A DNA stretch of 64,000 bases from Shewanella sp. OPT22 (GTDB lineage Bacteria; Pseudomonadota; Gammaproteobacteria; Enterobacterales; Shewanellaceae), in the NCBI RefSeq assembly GCF_004168585.1, contig NZ_PGVH01000056.1:562576-626575 (forward strand). Reading direction: 5' to 3'. The translations under genes and the position numbers were made by a program. Under the pieces are notes generated by a model. That model was not told where the DNA came from, did no database searches, and saw only the letters and a list, made by a program, of their open reading frames with translations. Positions within the stretch are counted from its first letter, which is position 1. Every line of letters begins with the position of its first letter. Below, piece by piece: positions 41,904 to 51,559 of the stretch.

Positions 41904-43109
41904 CTAAAATAACAATGGCACATGAGTTATCTGACCATTTTTCATTAAATCAATACCATCAATATCGATATACTCAACCATGTAACCGTTATCCAGTTGA
42001 GTTCCCTTTGATAGTCTAAGTCCATTCTCCAATTCAACAAATGGGGCTTCAGAACTACCACCGTAACTGATAACTGGAGAAGTCAGAATACGGTTCACCT
42101 CCGAACGAACAGGGATGTTTTGAAATACTATTTTAGTACCTGTTTGCTGAATCGTTTTTGTACCTCTTGCTAGCCCAATGATCTGCTGTTGCTTTTCTTG
42201 ACTGACTTCCCCAGTTATGACAATCGAGTCGTCCAATTGTGAAAGCATAAGGTTTTGAATTAATTTATCTTTTCTTAATGTATCAATTAGTGGCTTGATT
42301 TGTGCCCCTGATTCATTCAAAACTTGCCAGCTCACTAAACCATTTATTCCTTTTAGCATGCTTACGGTTTTATCCCACCTATCTCCAGCTTGAATTGCAC
42401 CAGAAATCGTTACACTACCGGGTGTTAAGTTTTGTTGAACTGTTACACCTTTAAAACCGTTTTGCGTAAGAATCTGTTTTACATCAGTAACTAACTGATC
42501 GGTACACTCTGCATGTTCGATGAACAGTATTCCATGAGACTTAACGCCATCAATAAATTGCTGTAGCTTTCTTGAGTCTTCACAAAAACCATTAAATGTC
42601 ACTACTCCGTTTGTAGCCCAAATGGCCTTTATTCCATCGAGTTCATTTAACGTTAACTGTTCTGACACCCACTCTTTTGGTGTCATTTCATGCTGTGGTG
42701 CTTGCACCGGATCAATCAATAGCAATAAGATCAATATAGTTGAAATCAACGAGATCCCAAGTAAAGCAATATATGAAACGTTCTTTTTCTTGCCTTTCTT
42801 CTTAGGTAATTCAGGTTCTTCAATGTCTTGGGCTGCGCTCCCTAAAACAAATAGGATACCGTCAACTTCAATAACTTCAGAAAGTGGCAAAGCCTCTTTT
42901 CCTTCACGTTTTTCGCCACCGATCAGTACTTCTACGTCAGTTTCTAAAGTAACGCTTTCATCTTCAACACTAAACTCAAGCAAATCCGCAGATTCAAGCT
43001 CAGCTAACACATCACCGTCAGGCCCAACAGTAAATTTGCCTTGAGGTAGTATTAGTTGGCGCCCTTTTAACGGACCGTTTAACCATAAAATTTTAAAGTT
43101 TGATGGCAT
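41904..43109 (-). CDS. sctD: Inner-membrane ring protein SctD
   Basis: 401 residues: cytoplasmic FHA-like domain (about 1-100), one membrane helix at about 112-134 ('YIALLGISLISTILILLLLI') after a Lys-rich stop, then periplasmic ring-building repeats (about 150-330). Length and layout fit SsaD/EscD. It forms the outer ring of the inner-membrane platform with SctJ. It starts 7 bases after the end of sctC. Confidence 0.9.
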   Translation of the reverse strand: MPSNFKILWLNGPLKGRQLILPQGKFTVGPDGDVLAELESADLLEFSVEDESVTLETDVEVLIGGEKREGKEALPLSEVIEVDGILFVLGSAAQDIEEPELPKKKGKKKNVSYIALLGISLISTILILLLLIDPVQAPQHEMTPKEWVSEQLTLNELDGIKAIWATNGVVTFNGFCEDSRKLQQFIDGVKSHGILFIEHAECTDQLVTDVKQILTQNGFKGVTVQQNLTPGSVTISGAIQAGDRWDKTVSMLKGINGLVSWQVLNESGAQIKPLIDTLRKDKLIQNLMLSQLDDSIVITGEVSQEKQQQIIGLARGTKTIQQTGTKIVFQNIPVRSEVNRILTSPVISYGGSSEAPFVELENGLRLSKGTQLDNGYMVEYIDIDGIDLMKNGQITHVPLLF

Positions 43110-43116
43110 AGTTCAC

Positions 43117-44568
43117 TCATTGGTTAACGGGTGTTGCTTTAATCAAAAATAACCTCATTACGCTCTCTACTTCATGATTTGTTGAGCTAAATAGCTTCCC
43201 TAGTATTGGTATATCTCCCAATAGAGGAATTTTATTTTTAGTCGAACGATCAACGTCTTGAACAAAACCACCAATCAACAAACTCTCACCTGACGTTAAT
43301 GTAGCTTGTGTCGAAATTTCAGAGTTTTGTACTTGTGGTAATGGTTCTTGGCCTCCAATGGCTGCCGCTTGTTGACCGTCTTGAATATTTAACACTAAGT
43401 TGACGGCCTTGTGACCATCCGATTCATTAATGAGTCTTGGTGTAACTCGTAGTAACGATCCCGTTGTCACAGAGTCAAGTTTCGCCACTTTTTCACCGGT
43501 GACTTTAGTATAAAATGTCACATTTTTATCCAGTACGGCTTGGACATTATTTAAGGTCACCACAGAAGGCCTTGAAAGTACTTTGGCTTTTGAGACCTTC
43601 TCTAAAGCATCGAGCTTAACCAAAAAGTTACCTGTATTGCCTATCACGGTCGAAAAGCCTTGATCGCTATCTCCAGAATTGAAGCTTACAGTACCTCCAC
43701 CCAAACTCGCAGCTGCGGACCAGTTCACCCCTAAATTCTTGAAGTTGGAAGCATCAACATCAAATATGGATACTGATATTTCGATCATTTGTGGCTTCAC
43801 GTCGAGCTGTTTGATGATACCCGCATACGTTTTTTGATCATCTGCGCTACCACGAAGAATTATCGCATTTTGTCTAGGGTCTGCAGCAAAGACGGGCCCC
43901 GATTCATCTGCTGATTTTTTCAACTCTGCGCTCATTTCTCTGAGAACGCTTACAAGTCCAGGCACTTTAACTGGCGAGTTTCGATAGCTATAATCAGCAT
44001 CACCCGCTGAAGCATAATTGAGATGGTAAACCTTAACTTCTTCATGGTTAACGGCCGCTTGTTTTGCATTAGAGTCCAGTTTTTCAATCAACTTACTGAC
44101 GGTATTAACACAAATCGGAACACCGACTAATTGAACACTGGCGATGGTTTCTTGTGGTTTTACCGTGCAAGCATGGTTCGCCAGTACGCCTGTACCATTG
44201 AGATAATCCAATACATCTTTTGAAGCGATATTGCTCAATGGTATCACTTCACTCATTAGCTCAGTGGTTTTGTAAACATATAAAACATCAGTGTTGTAAT
44301 ACCAAATAAGACTGTAACGCCGTGATAAATCATGGATCACATCTAACGGCAATTTATTTTGGATACGACCACTGAACTCGTCATTAACCTTACTACTCAC
44401 AACAATGGGAATCCCATAGTTGCCGCCAAATTCATGTAATACAGCCGTTAGAGGTGTTCCACGACTGATCATAACAAACGGCTCTCCCTGCCACTTAATT
44501 TGGTCCAAAGTTGTACTGTGGGCCAAAGTCGTAAACAAGAACAGCATTAAACCTATGAGTGATTTCAT
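43117..44568 (-). CDS. sctC: Secretin SctC
   Basis: 483 residues, short like SsaC/EscC. Signal peptide 'MKSLIGLMLFLFTTLAHS'. N0/N1 domains to about 240, then the secretin core with 'VLSRPSVVTLNNVQAV' and the signature 'LLIGGFVQDVDRSTKNKIPLLG' (split) near 420-445. It forms the outer-membrane pore. Start overlaps the stop of the upstream gene (ATGA). Confidence 0.95.
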   Translation of the reverse strand: MKSLIGLMLFLFTTLAHSTTLDQIKWQGEPFVMISRGTPLTAVLHEFGGNYGIPIVVSSKVNDEFSGRIQNKLPLDVIHDLSRRYSLIWYYNTDVLYVYKTTELMSEVIPLSNIASKDVLDYLNGTGVLANHACTVKPQETIASVQLVGVPICVNTVSKLIEKLDSNAKQAAVNHEEVKVYHLNYASAGDADYSYRNSPVKVPGLVSVLREMSAELKKSADESGPVFAADPRQNAIILRGSADDQKTYAGIIKQLDVKPQMIEISVSIFDVDASNFKNLGVNWSAAASLGGGTVSFNSGDSDQGFSTVIGNTGNFLVKLDALEKVSKAKVLSRPSVVTLNNVQAVLDKNVTFYTKVTGEKVAKLDSVTTGSLLRVTPRLINESDGHKAVNLVLNIQDGQQAAAIGGQEPLPQVQNSEISTQATLTSGESLLIGGFVQDVDRSTKNKIPLLGDIPILGKLFSSTNHEVESVMRLFLIKATPVNQ

Positions 44569-44963
44569 GTTCTCATTCTCATTACAAAGTTGCGCTTAGC
44601 TTCTACTTTTTTCTTGAAGCCTTTCTCAAGGTATTGTGCAATTGCTAGGTGTGAAACAACATTTTGGGGCAGTTCCTTTTCACCTATTTCTTCGTCGTAG
44701 TAGCGCCATAACAGCCAAACATCACTTTCAAGCTGTAAGCTACAATCTTGAGCACCATCATATGCAGCCATGACTAAGGTAGCTTTCCTTAACCAAAGTA
44801 AAGTTTCATTCAATTCAATTTTTGGTTTAATTTGTATTGCAATCGAAAAAATACCTTCTCGATCCAAAATTCGAGCTTTTCGCTCGGCAAGTTTCCACTG
44901 ATCGTGCTTAGGGTTGGCAGCTTGAGCTTTTAGAAAACCTGTTTCTAATAGTCTCTTTAACAT
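44565..44963 (-). CDS. SsaB/SpiC-like protein, first gene of the secretion operon
   Basis: 132 residues, against 133 for Salmonella SsaB (SpiC). The middle 'LVMAAYDGAQDCSLQLESDVWLLWRYYD' (two parts) resembles by eye the 'LLAAHPDVHDYAIQLTADGGW' region of SpiC. SpiC is cytoplasmic and with SsaL and SsaM controls the order of secretion. It is first in the operon and divergent from the SsrA-like kinase gene, again as in SPI-2. Confidence 0.65.
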   Translation of the reverse strand: MLKRLLETGFLKAQAANPKHDQWKLAERKARILDREGIFSIAIQIKPKIELNETLLWLRKATLVMAAYDGAQDCSLQLESDVWLLWRYYDEEIGEKELPQNVVSHLAIAQYLEKGFKKKVEAKRNFVMRMRT

Positions 44964-45404
44964 AGTTCGCGTTTCACCCTCTTTATTTGCACTTTAGTGT
45001 ATGAATCATTGCTCTGCTATCGGGTATTCACCTTAATTCAATATTTTCGTTACTTTTAGTTACCACACTCAATGGTTCTCGCCAGTAAAAACTATGCTTA
45101 TTACAGCTTAGAGTACGTAAATTAGCATTTCATTTCGTAATAAGAATATTGAAGCATTATCTTTTACTATTTATTTAGTATATGTGAAATATAAAATCTT
45201 GAAGGACTAATGTTTTTCTTAGCTAATTTATTGATAAGTTATAACTTTTATTAGCTATTTTTCATGTCTTTTACCAATTAAATTAGTCTAATCAATCATC
45301 ATAGCTTCATCCAGAATAATCTTTACGATATGAATATCCTCGTTAAAGGTACTAAAGTAAACAATAACCACTGAATCTGATTTGAACCGGGAGCAGATTA
45401 AGGT
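44964..45404. other. Divergent promoter region between the secretion operon and the sensor kinase
   Basis: 441 bases, very AT-rich, without a gene. It contains one copy of the shared 23-base sequence near the ssaB side, AT-rich tracts in the middle (likely H-NS-type silencing target by composition) and a weak AAGG site ahead of the kinase start. No clear terminator. Confidence 0.6.
45016..45038 (-). promoter_or_regulatory. Shared secretion-promoter motif, copy 1 (upstream of ssaB)
   Basis: It reads TATCGGGTATT, one variable base, ACCTTAATT with the preceding TGC on the plus strand. It lies 53 bases before the ssaB start. The same bases apart from two substitutions are upstream of the AraC operon. 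Confidence 0.7.
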
Positions 45405-48143
45405 ATGAAACACCTTTCCCTAGCCAGCAAAATGACCATTACTGTGGCATTTCTTTTTTTTAGTTGGTGGTTAATTAACGAATACCAAACTTATCGATTT
45501 GCAATTCAATTAGAAACTAAGGAGTTTATTTCAGATCATTACCTATCGAACCAACTCGGTGTAGACACTGTTAATGATTTCGTAATAACGGCGCAGGAAG
45601 ATTTATATGCGATGGATAAAGTGTTAAGACACTTTCCTGAAGCGTCTCGTCAACTTAACCCCAAACAAGACATCGAAAGTTACTTTCTCAATTCTGAAAA
45701 TAAATTTGTTTTGCAACCTGAACATGAAAAACAAATTAGATTTTCAGAATCATTAGCAAAACTGCTTAAATATGAATACCAAGGGCTCATTATTCAACAG
45801 AACCAAGCACAAGTATTGAGTAAACAACCTCTCACAGATGAAGCCTTATCGTTCATTTCTAAGTATATAAATAACCAGAAACTTCCAGCACTGTCATGGA
45901 CAACATTTATTGAGCCTAACAACCGCTATGCTTTAGTTTGGAAGCGAGAAAAGCAAGTATCCCTTGGCTTTTTAATCAAATTAGACCCCCTACTTAATAA
46001 ATTACATAATGAAAAAAAAGAGCAGTATCAACTACTGACAACCAGTAACAATCAATTTCTCAGTCAAATTCCAAGCTCACTTTCTGCTGAAAATAGAGCT
46101 GAACTTAAACAATTAGTTTCTTCAAAGTTTAAAAACCAAAACATTGTTGAGGGTCAAAGGCTTATTCTCGTAAAGTCACCGGTTTACAATATGGATTGGT
46201 CTTTAATCACTCTCGTGACCAAACAATCCATTAAACAGCATTCGTTGATGTTATTACTGAAAAAGTTACCTGAATCTCTGCTTCAGATGATACTGATTTG
46301 TGCACTCATGCTTATTGCTTTTAACCGATTAATGCGACAGCCTATCAAGCAGATTGTTGAAATAATTTCGGATCCATTAAAACCGAATTTGAGTAAAAAG
46401 CTACCAGAGAATCGAAATGACGAACTGGGACAGATTGCTATAGCGTACAATAAGCTGTTGAACCAACTTCAAAAAAGTCATTCGGAATTAGAACAACAGG
46501 TCGCCAATCGTACCAAATATTTATTAGAGGCTTCCCAAGCCGCTCAAGCAGCAAATGAGCGAAAAACAGAACATTTAACCAGTATTAGTCATGAAATTCG
46601 TACCCCGCTTAATGGTATTTTAGGCGCTCTTGAATTGATCCAAACCACCAGCATTACCCAAAAACAAAAAGGCTTAATTGATACCGCCTCAGATTGCTGC
46701 CATTCTCTTTTGTCGCTCGTCAATAATCTGCTGGACTTCTCTCGAATAGAGGCCGGTGAAATTGTTTTAAAGTCAATGAGCTACCAACCTCTCGCCGTCA
46801 TTGACGAAGCCATGTCTAGCATAGAATCTATTGCGATTAACAAAGGGATCAAACTGAGTACTTTAATCGATTATGGCGTGCCTGAAGAAATGCAGTTAGA
46901 TCCATTACGAGTTCGTCAAATACTCGTCAACCTCTTAGGGAATGCAGTTAAGTTTACCGATCGAGGCGAAATCAAGGTTATTCTTACTTGTGCGAACCAA
47001 ATGCTTGAGTACCAAATCTATGATTCAGGCTCAGGCATGACTGAAAAAGAGACCATAACCGTATTTCAACCTTACGTTCAGGGACAGCACCAAAAGTTTG
47101 GTTCTGGTCTTGGATTACCCATTTCTAAAAAACTCGCCAGTATGATGGATGGAAAATTATCGGTGATCAGTACCAAAGGGAAAGGAAGCTGTTTTACATT
47201 GTCCGTCCCAATTATTGATGCTGGCGAAACGATATCACTGCCAAATTCTGACGTTTTTGCACCTTCCTACCTTCATCATCAGCTCCAAATTTGGGGGGCT
47301 CAGCCAAAATCGAGTGACAATAAAACGCTACTCAATGAATCAGAACTCATGTACATGCCCTACAAACTCTTACGCAGGGCTCAAGAAACTATCGATAACA
47401 TCCCGCACTTCCCACAAAGTATTATGCCAGTATTATTGCCATGGAAACTAAAAGTGCTGGTTGTTGATGATGTCGCAATTAACCGAGATATTATCTCTAA
47501 AATGTTGAATGAATTAGGGCAGCTTGTTTACACAGCCCCCAGTGCATATACCGCCCTTGAGTTAGGGCAAAAGAATATTTTCGATTTAGTACTCATGGAC
47601 ATAAGAATGCCTGAAGTCAATGGTTATCAAGCCACAAAAATCTGGCGAAACAGCGAGGATATGTTAGATAACCGTTGCCCTATCATCGCGCTTACTGCTA
47701 ACGCAGAACCTCAAGAACAAGCTGCGTTTGAAAAAGCAGGGATGGATTACTATGTAACGAAGCCAGTTACGCTCAGAGAACTCAACCATGCTTTAGAGGT
47801 TGCTGTCGACATTCAACTTGAGCGGGATATCTCGTTAACCATAAACAATGACAATGACACGCCATTACTCGATATTATGGAAACAGATTTAACCAAAAAA
47901 TTATATAGCCAACTCCTCGAAATGCTCTTAAGTCTAAAAGGTGCAGTCGAAGTCTATAATTGGGAAGCGGCCAAAAATATTCTTCATACAATTAAAGGAA
48001 CCTGTGGTTTAGCGGGATTGACATCAATTGCTGATACCGCCTCAGAACTCGAGCGCCTACTGGAAGAAACCAACTTTTTAAAATTGGGAAATTTAGCCGA
48101 ATTAAACGAACAAATTAAAGCTATGGAGTTTGATTCTATCTAA
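45405..48143 (+). CDS. ssrA: Tripartite hybrid sensor kinase, SsrA/EsrA-like
   Basis: 912 residues (Salmonella SsrA about 920). Membrane helices at about 10-25 and 290-310 flank a periplasmic sensor domain; a HAMP segment follows. The dimerisation domain carries His396 ('SISHEIRTPLNG'), the ATPase domain 'DPLRVRQILVNLLGNAVKF', the receiver Asp732 ('LMDIRMP'), and the C-terminal HPt domain His861 ('ILHTIKGTCG'). It senses an unknown signal and passes phosphate to the response regulator encoded next to it. Divergent from the secretion operon, convergent with the regulator (3' ends overlap by 8 bases). Confidence 0.85.
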   Translation: MKHLSLASKMTITVAFLFFSWWLINEYQTYRFAIQLETKEFISDHYLSNQLGVDTVNDFVITAQEDLYAMDKVLRHFPEASRQLNPKQDIESYFLNSENKFVLQPEHEKQIRFSESLAKLLKYEYQGLIIQQNQAQVLSKQPLTDEALSFISKYINNQKLPALSWTTFIEPNNRYALVWKREKQVSLGFLIKLDPLLNKLHNEKKEQYQLLTTSNNQFLSQIPSSLSAENRAELKQLVSSKFKNQNIVEGQRLILVKSPVYNMDWSLITLVTKQSIKQHSLMLLLKKLPESLLQMILICALMLIAFNRLMRQPIKQIVEIISDPLKPNLSKKLPENRNDELGQIAIAYNKLLNQLQKSHSELEQQVANRTKYLLEASQAAQAANERKTEHLTSISHEIRTPLNGILGALELIQTTSITQKQKGLIDTASDCCHSLLSLVNNLLDFSRIEAGEIVLKSMSYQPLAVIDEAMSSIESIAINKGIKLSTLIDYGVPEEMQLDPLRVRQILVNLLGNAVKFTDRGEIKVILTCANQMLEYQIYDSGSGMTEKETITVFQPYVQGQHQKFGSGLGLPISKKLASMMDGKLSVISTKGKGSCFTLSVPIIDAGETISLPNSDVFAPSYLHHQLQIWGAQPKSSDNKTLLNESELMYMPYKLLRRAQETIDNIPHFPQSIMPVLLPWKLKVLVVDDVAINRDIISKMLNELGQLVYTAPSAYTALELGQKNIFDLVLMDIRMPEVNGYQATKIWRNSEDMLDNRCPIIALTANAEPQEQAAFEKAGMDYYVTKPVTLRELNHALEVAVDIQLERDISLTINNDNDTPLLDIMETDLTKKLYSQLLEMLLSLKGAVEVYNWEAAKNILHTIKGTCGLAGLTSIADTASELERLLEETNFLKLGNLAELNEQIKAMEFDSI

Positions 48144-48783
48144 GACCTAGCCTTTGTGCCCAAATCATCAATTCAGCTACATTATGAGCATCCAGTTTAC
48201 GCATAAGGTTAGTTCTATGCGTTTCAACCGTCTTAAGGCCTATCACTAAATCTTCTGCAATATCTCGATTTCTCCGGCCTTCACAAATTAATGTCAGCAC
48301 TTGTTTTTCTCGATTTGTTAATACAGGAGCGTCATCGTCTTCTTCCATCTGCAATGCCCTAATTTGCTCCTCATTGAGACTAGGGTCAATGAACACTTTA
48401 CCTTTTGATACCGTCTTGATTGCTGCATATAACGTACTTTTAGGGCTATTCTTTAATAAATAACCATTCGCACCAATATCCAGAGCCTGCCGAGCCGTTT
48501 TCTCTTCTTCTACAGCAGTAAGCATGATGATAAGAATCTCTGGCCAGCGTTGCTTCAACTGTTTAATGACCTCAATACCATTCATCTTAGGTAATTTAAG
48601 ATCCATGAACACGAGATCAGGTTCTAAGCGGATACACTCAGAATATACAGACAAGCCATCTTCAACAAAACCAACCAGTTTTAGCTCAGGGAAAGGAGCT
48701 AGACAACTTTGCAGTCCATCAAATATTAAAGAATGATCGTCAACCACAAGAATCTTCATACTTTTAAGGCGATCAAAAGACAT
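48136..48783 (-). CDS. ssrB: SsrB/EsrB-like response regulator
   Basis: 215 residues. Receiver domain with Asp61 ('LVFMDLKLPKMNG') and a LuxR/FixJ-type HTH at about 150-212 ('LTNREKQVLTLICEGRRNRDIAEDLVIGLKTVETH', two parts). Length and neighbours match SsrB/EsrB, the master activator of SPI-2-type genes. It has its own AGGAG and start. Unlike Salmonella, it faces its kinase rather than following it. Confidence 0.85.
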   Translation of the reverse strand: MSFDRLKSMKILVVDDHSLIFDGLQSCLAPFPELKLVGFVEDGLSVYSECIRLEPDLVFMDLKLPKMNGIEVIKQLKQRWPEILIIMLTAVEEEKTARQALDIGANGYLLKNSPKSTLYAAIKTVSKGKVFIDPSLNEEQIRALQMEEDDDAPVLTNREKQVLTLICEGRRNRDIAEDLVIGLKTVETHRTNLMRKLDAHNVAELMIWAQRLGLR

Positions 48784-48814
48784 TAAGTCGCTCCTATTTT
48801 TCTGATCTAAAGTA

Positions 48815-48842
48815 AAAGGGCTACAACAAATTGTAGCCCTTT
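48815..48842. terminator. Bidirectional terminator between the hotdog gene and ssrB
   Basis: AAAGGGCTACAA pairs with TTGTAGCCCTTT (12 bp) around a CAAA loop, with T-rich sequence on the minus side. It ends the leftward hotdog-protein transcript ahead of ssrB, so ssrB needs its own promoter. Confidence 0.85.
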
Positions 48843-48869
48843 ATTAAATCTCATCAAAATATCTTTAAA

Positions 48870-49739
48870 TTATAAATATTCAACCTTGCCAATAAGATGA
48901 GGACGTTTGCCTTTTTTGTCTCGCAATTCAAATTGAATTTCTGATTCATCATTTACAGCATTGAATCTAACGTCTGAAGGCATAAATAATGGTAATTTAA
49001 ATTCAACATTGACTGAAAATGCATCTCGTTGGATATTATTTTCAAGTAACGCTAAGCATCGAGCTTTTGACCACATTCCATGAGCCAGTACTTTATCAAA
49101 GCCAAAACGCTTAGCTAAAAATGGGTGCAAGTGGATTAAATTGTAATCACCTGATGCTCTTGCGTATTTTAAGCCACAATCAGCATCAATAGATAACAGT
49201 TGGGCTTCTGTAAAGTCCATTTTGCTACCACGAGGAGGGCGAACTCGTTTCCCACCCTCAATACGGTATAAGTACGTTGAAAAAGATTCCCAAACCAGCT
49301 CACCATTGACCAATGCTTGAGATCTTAAAATAAATTCTAACCCTGAGTCCGTGACCTCACTTTCAAGAAGCTGGCAGTCACAATCAAAAATGTCGCTTGT
49401 TTGGATTTTTCGATATTGCTTAATCGTATTTTTAAGATGGATCATGCCCAAAAGTGGAAAAGTAACCATGTCTTGAGTAAAAATTTCTGCGTGCAAGCGA
49501 AACATAATGACATGTAAGTAAGTCGCAGGAAGTGTAGCGCCATCGTAATTAAATCCACAGACCTGTGCATATTTACTGACCTGCTTATCGTCTATCGACA
49601 CGTTTGGCAAAGACACTTGGATCTGCGGAAGTGATTGCTGATCCCAACCCGGTTTACGGCCGAAGAAAATTTTGCGGTACAAATTAAATAATGATGGTAG
49701 GCGATGCAGTTCGACTCTATGTGGCACACTAATTTCCAT
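48870..49739 (-). CDS. MaoC-like double hotdog hydratase/dehydratase
   Basis: 289 residues in two hotdog halves. The second has the hydratase motif 'YARASGDYNLIHLHPFLAKRFGF' (Asp/His catalytic pair) followed by 'VLAHGMW', typical of R-specific enoyl-CoA hydratases or the MaoC-like units of lipid pathways. The first half lacks the motif. It is transcribed alone; its substrate is unknown. It is probably unrelated to the secretion locus. Confidence 0.8.
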   Translation of the reverse strand: MEISVPHRVELHRLPSLFNLYRKIFFGRKPGWDQQSLPQIQVSLPNVSIDDKQVSKYAQVCGFNYDGATLPATYLHVIMFRLHAEIFTQDMVTFPLLGMIHLKNTIKQYRKIQTSDIFDCDCQLLESEVTDSGLEFILRSQALVNGELVWESFSTYLYRIEGGKRVRPPRGSKMDFTEAQLLSIDADCGLKYARASGDYNLIHLHPFLAKRFGFDKVLAHGMWSKARCLALLENNIQRDAFSVNVEFKLPLFMPSDVRFNAVNDESEIQFELRDKKGKRPHLIGKVEYL

Positions 49740-49946
49740 ACTTTTACTCTTTGATTCCTGAATATTCCATTACTCATACGACAAGTTGCTACCTCATAAC
49801 GTTATAAAGGTAGTACTCAAGATAAATATGACAAGCGGATAATTATATACCCATAATGATGGCAGGGAAATCAAATAGTTTTGAATAAAAACAGTTAAGT
49901 AGCTCCTTATAAATCGAAGCCACTTAACTTAGATTAAAACGAATCG

Positions 49947-51548
49947 TTAAACTTTAAATTGCTTAACCATTTGTGACACATTATCAACAGACTTTAATAA
50001 TTCAACATTACTTTGTTGCAATGATTCTGTTCCCTGAGACGTCTGCTCAGCAATTACAACGATATTACTTAAATTTTCAGCCACACCGTCAGAGACTGAA
50101 ACTTGCTGTTCACTCTGTTGGCTGATGGTCTCGCTGGTTTGTTGAATGTTGTTGACTCGTGTCAATACATCCGCCAATGAATTTGAAAGCTCGTCGTTGT
50201 TAGCTACGCAGTTTCTGGTTCCTTGGCGACCTACTTCCATCATCTGTTTCGCTTCTTCAGCCTGCTCTTGAATCAACTTAATCGTATGATGAATATCGGT
50301 TGTCGACTCTTGTGTTTTTAATGCAAGAGAGCGCACTTCATCCGCAACAACAGAAAAGCCTCTGCCCGCTTCACCGGCACGAGCAGCCTCAATTGCTGCA
50401 TTAAGTGCAAGTAAGTTAGTTTGATCAGCAATGGATTCAATCACCTCAAGCACTTTACCTATGGCTTCGCTTGATTCGCTAAGAGAGAAAATCACTTCTG
50501 ATGTTTTATCCACATTGTCCGTTAATACATTCAGCTCGGTCGTCGCTTGTTCCACGAGTTTAGAGCTACCTTGTGTACCCGTTAAAATATTGCACGCTTG
50601 ATCTTTAGCAACTACAACACTCTCGCTAACGGTTACCACCGATGCGGTTACTGAATCCATCGCTTGGCTAATCTGGTTAATTTGCTGCTTTTGAGACAAT
50701 GAGCCTTGCTTCGTTTGCTCGGTGATTGAGGCAAACTCGCCAAACTGCTGATTCATGGTCTCAACTGAACTGGCAATCTCTGACACGGATTGATGTACTT
50801 TACTGATAAATAAATTGAACTCATGAGACAAACAACCCATTTCATCAGTTGCATTCTCATCCAATCGACGAGTTAAATCACCATCACCACGAGTCAACTC
50901 AACAACAGCTGCCGTTAACTTCTGAATCGGTGTCACGATGCTGTTTGTGATAATCAAAGCCACAACAATCGCCAGCAATGCAATCACGCTCAGTACAATA
51001 TATACCGTGGACATTTGATCATTAATGTCACTCTCTACTTTTTGTGCGAGATGCTGGGATTCTCTTAATGTTTCAGTCACTAACGCTTTCAATTTAAGCT
51101 GAATATCTAGCTTTTCATCCGCTAAAATTCTGCGATCAAGCAGTTGTGTTTTATTTGTGCCAGCCAGATGCTCACTGATCTGCTTTATCCATGCGTTAGT
51201 CGACTTTTTTACTTCTAATGCTTGAACTTTTGCACGCTCTTCAATACTGGCATCAGCTGCATTTTGAATTTGTTGGTTGAATTTTTTACTGTATGTTTGA
51301 ATCTCTTGCTGAACTTCATTGATATTGGCTGGCTCAGTCATGGCCAACACTTCATCTGCATACATTTCAAAAGCTAAAAAGGTTTCCCATGCGCCATGAC
51401 TATTATCAACAGCCTGTAATGGTTGGTTAAAAGCAAAAACGGTTTGCTGACCTTGCTCTTGAAGCTGTTTAATCAAATATAAACTCAGCAAGGAAAATAT
51501 TAAGATTAAGCTAGCAAAGCTAGCGATAACTTTATGTTTTATTTTCAT
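49947..51548 (-). CDS. Methyl-accepting chemotaxis protein
   Basis: 533 residues. Membrane helices at about 7-27 and 183-205, a helical-bundle sensor domain between them, a HAMP segment and a signalling domain with the hairpin tip '[19 protein letters not shown]'. It responds to a periplasmic signal and drives flagellar or pili motility. ATG 51548 is preferred over a TTG two codons earlier. It starts 11 bases after the end of the di-haem peroxidase gene, so the two are probably co-transcribed. Confidence 0.92.
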   Translation of the reverse strand: MKIKHKVIASFASLILIFSLLSLYLIKQLQEQGQQTVFAFNQPLQAVDNSHGAWETFLAFEMYADEVLAMTEPANINEVQQEIQTYSKKFNQQIQNAADASIEERAKVQALEVKKSTNAWIKQISEHLAGTNKTQLLDRRILADEKLDIQLKLKALVTETLRESQHLAQKVESDINDQMSTVYIVLSVIALLAIVVALIITNSIVTPIQKLTAAVVELTRGDGDLTRRLDENATDEMGCLSHEFNLFISKVHQSVSEIASSVETMNQQFGEFASITEQTKQGSLSQKQQINQISQAMDSVTASVVTVSESVVVAKDQACNILTGTQGSSKLVEQATTELNVLTDNVDKTSEVIFSLSESSEAIGKVLEVIESIADQTNLLALNAAIEAARAGEAGRGFSVVADEVRSLALKTQESTTDIHHTIKLIQEQAEEAKQMMEVGRQGTRNCVANNDELSNSLADVLTRVNNIQQTSETISQQSEQQVSVSDGVAENLSNIVVIAEQTSQGTESLQQSNVELLKSVDNVSQMVKQFKV

Positions 51549-51559
51549 TCTCAACCTGC

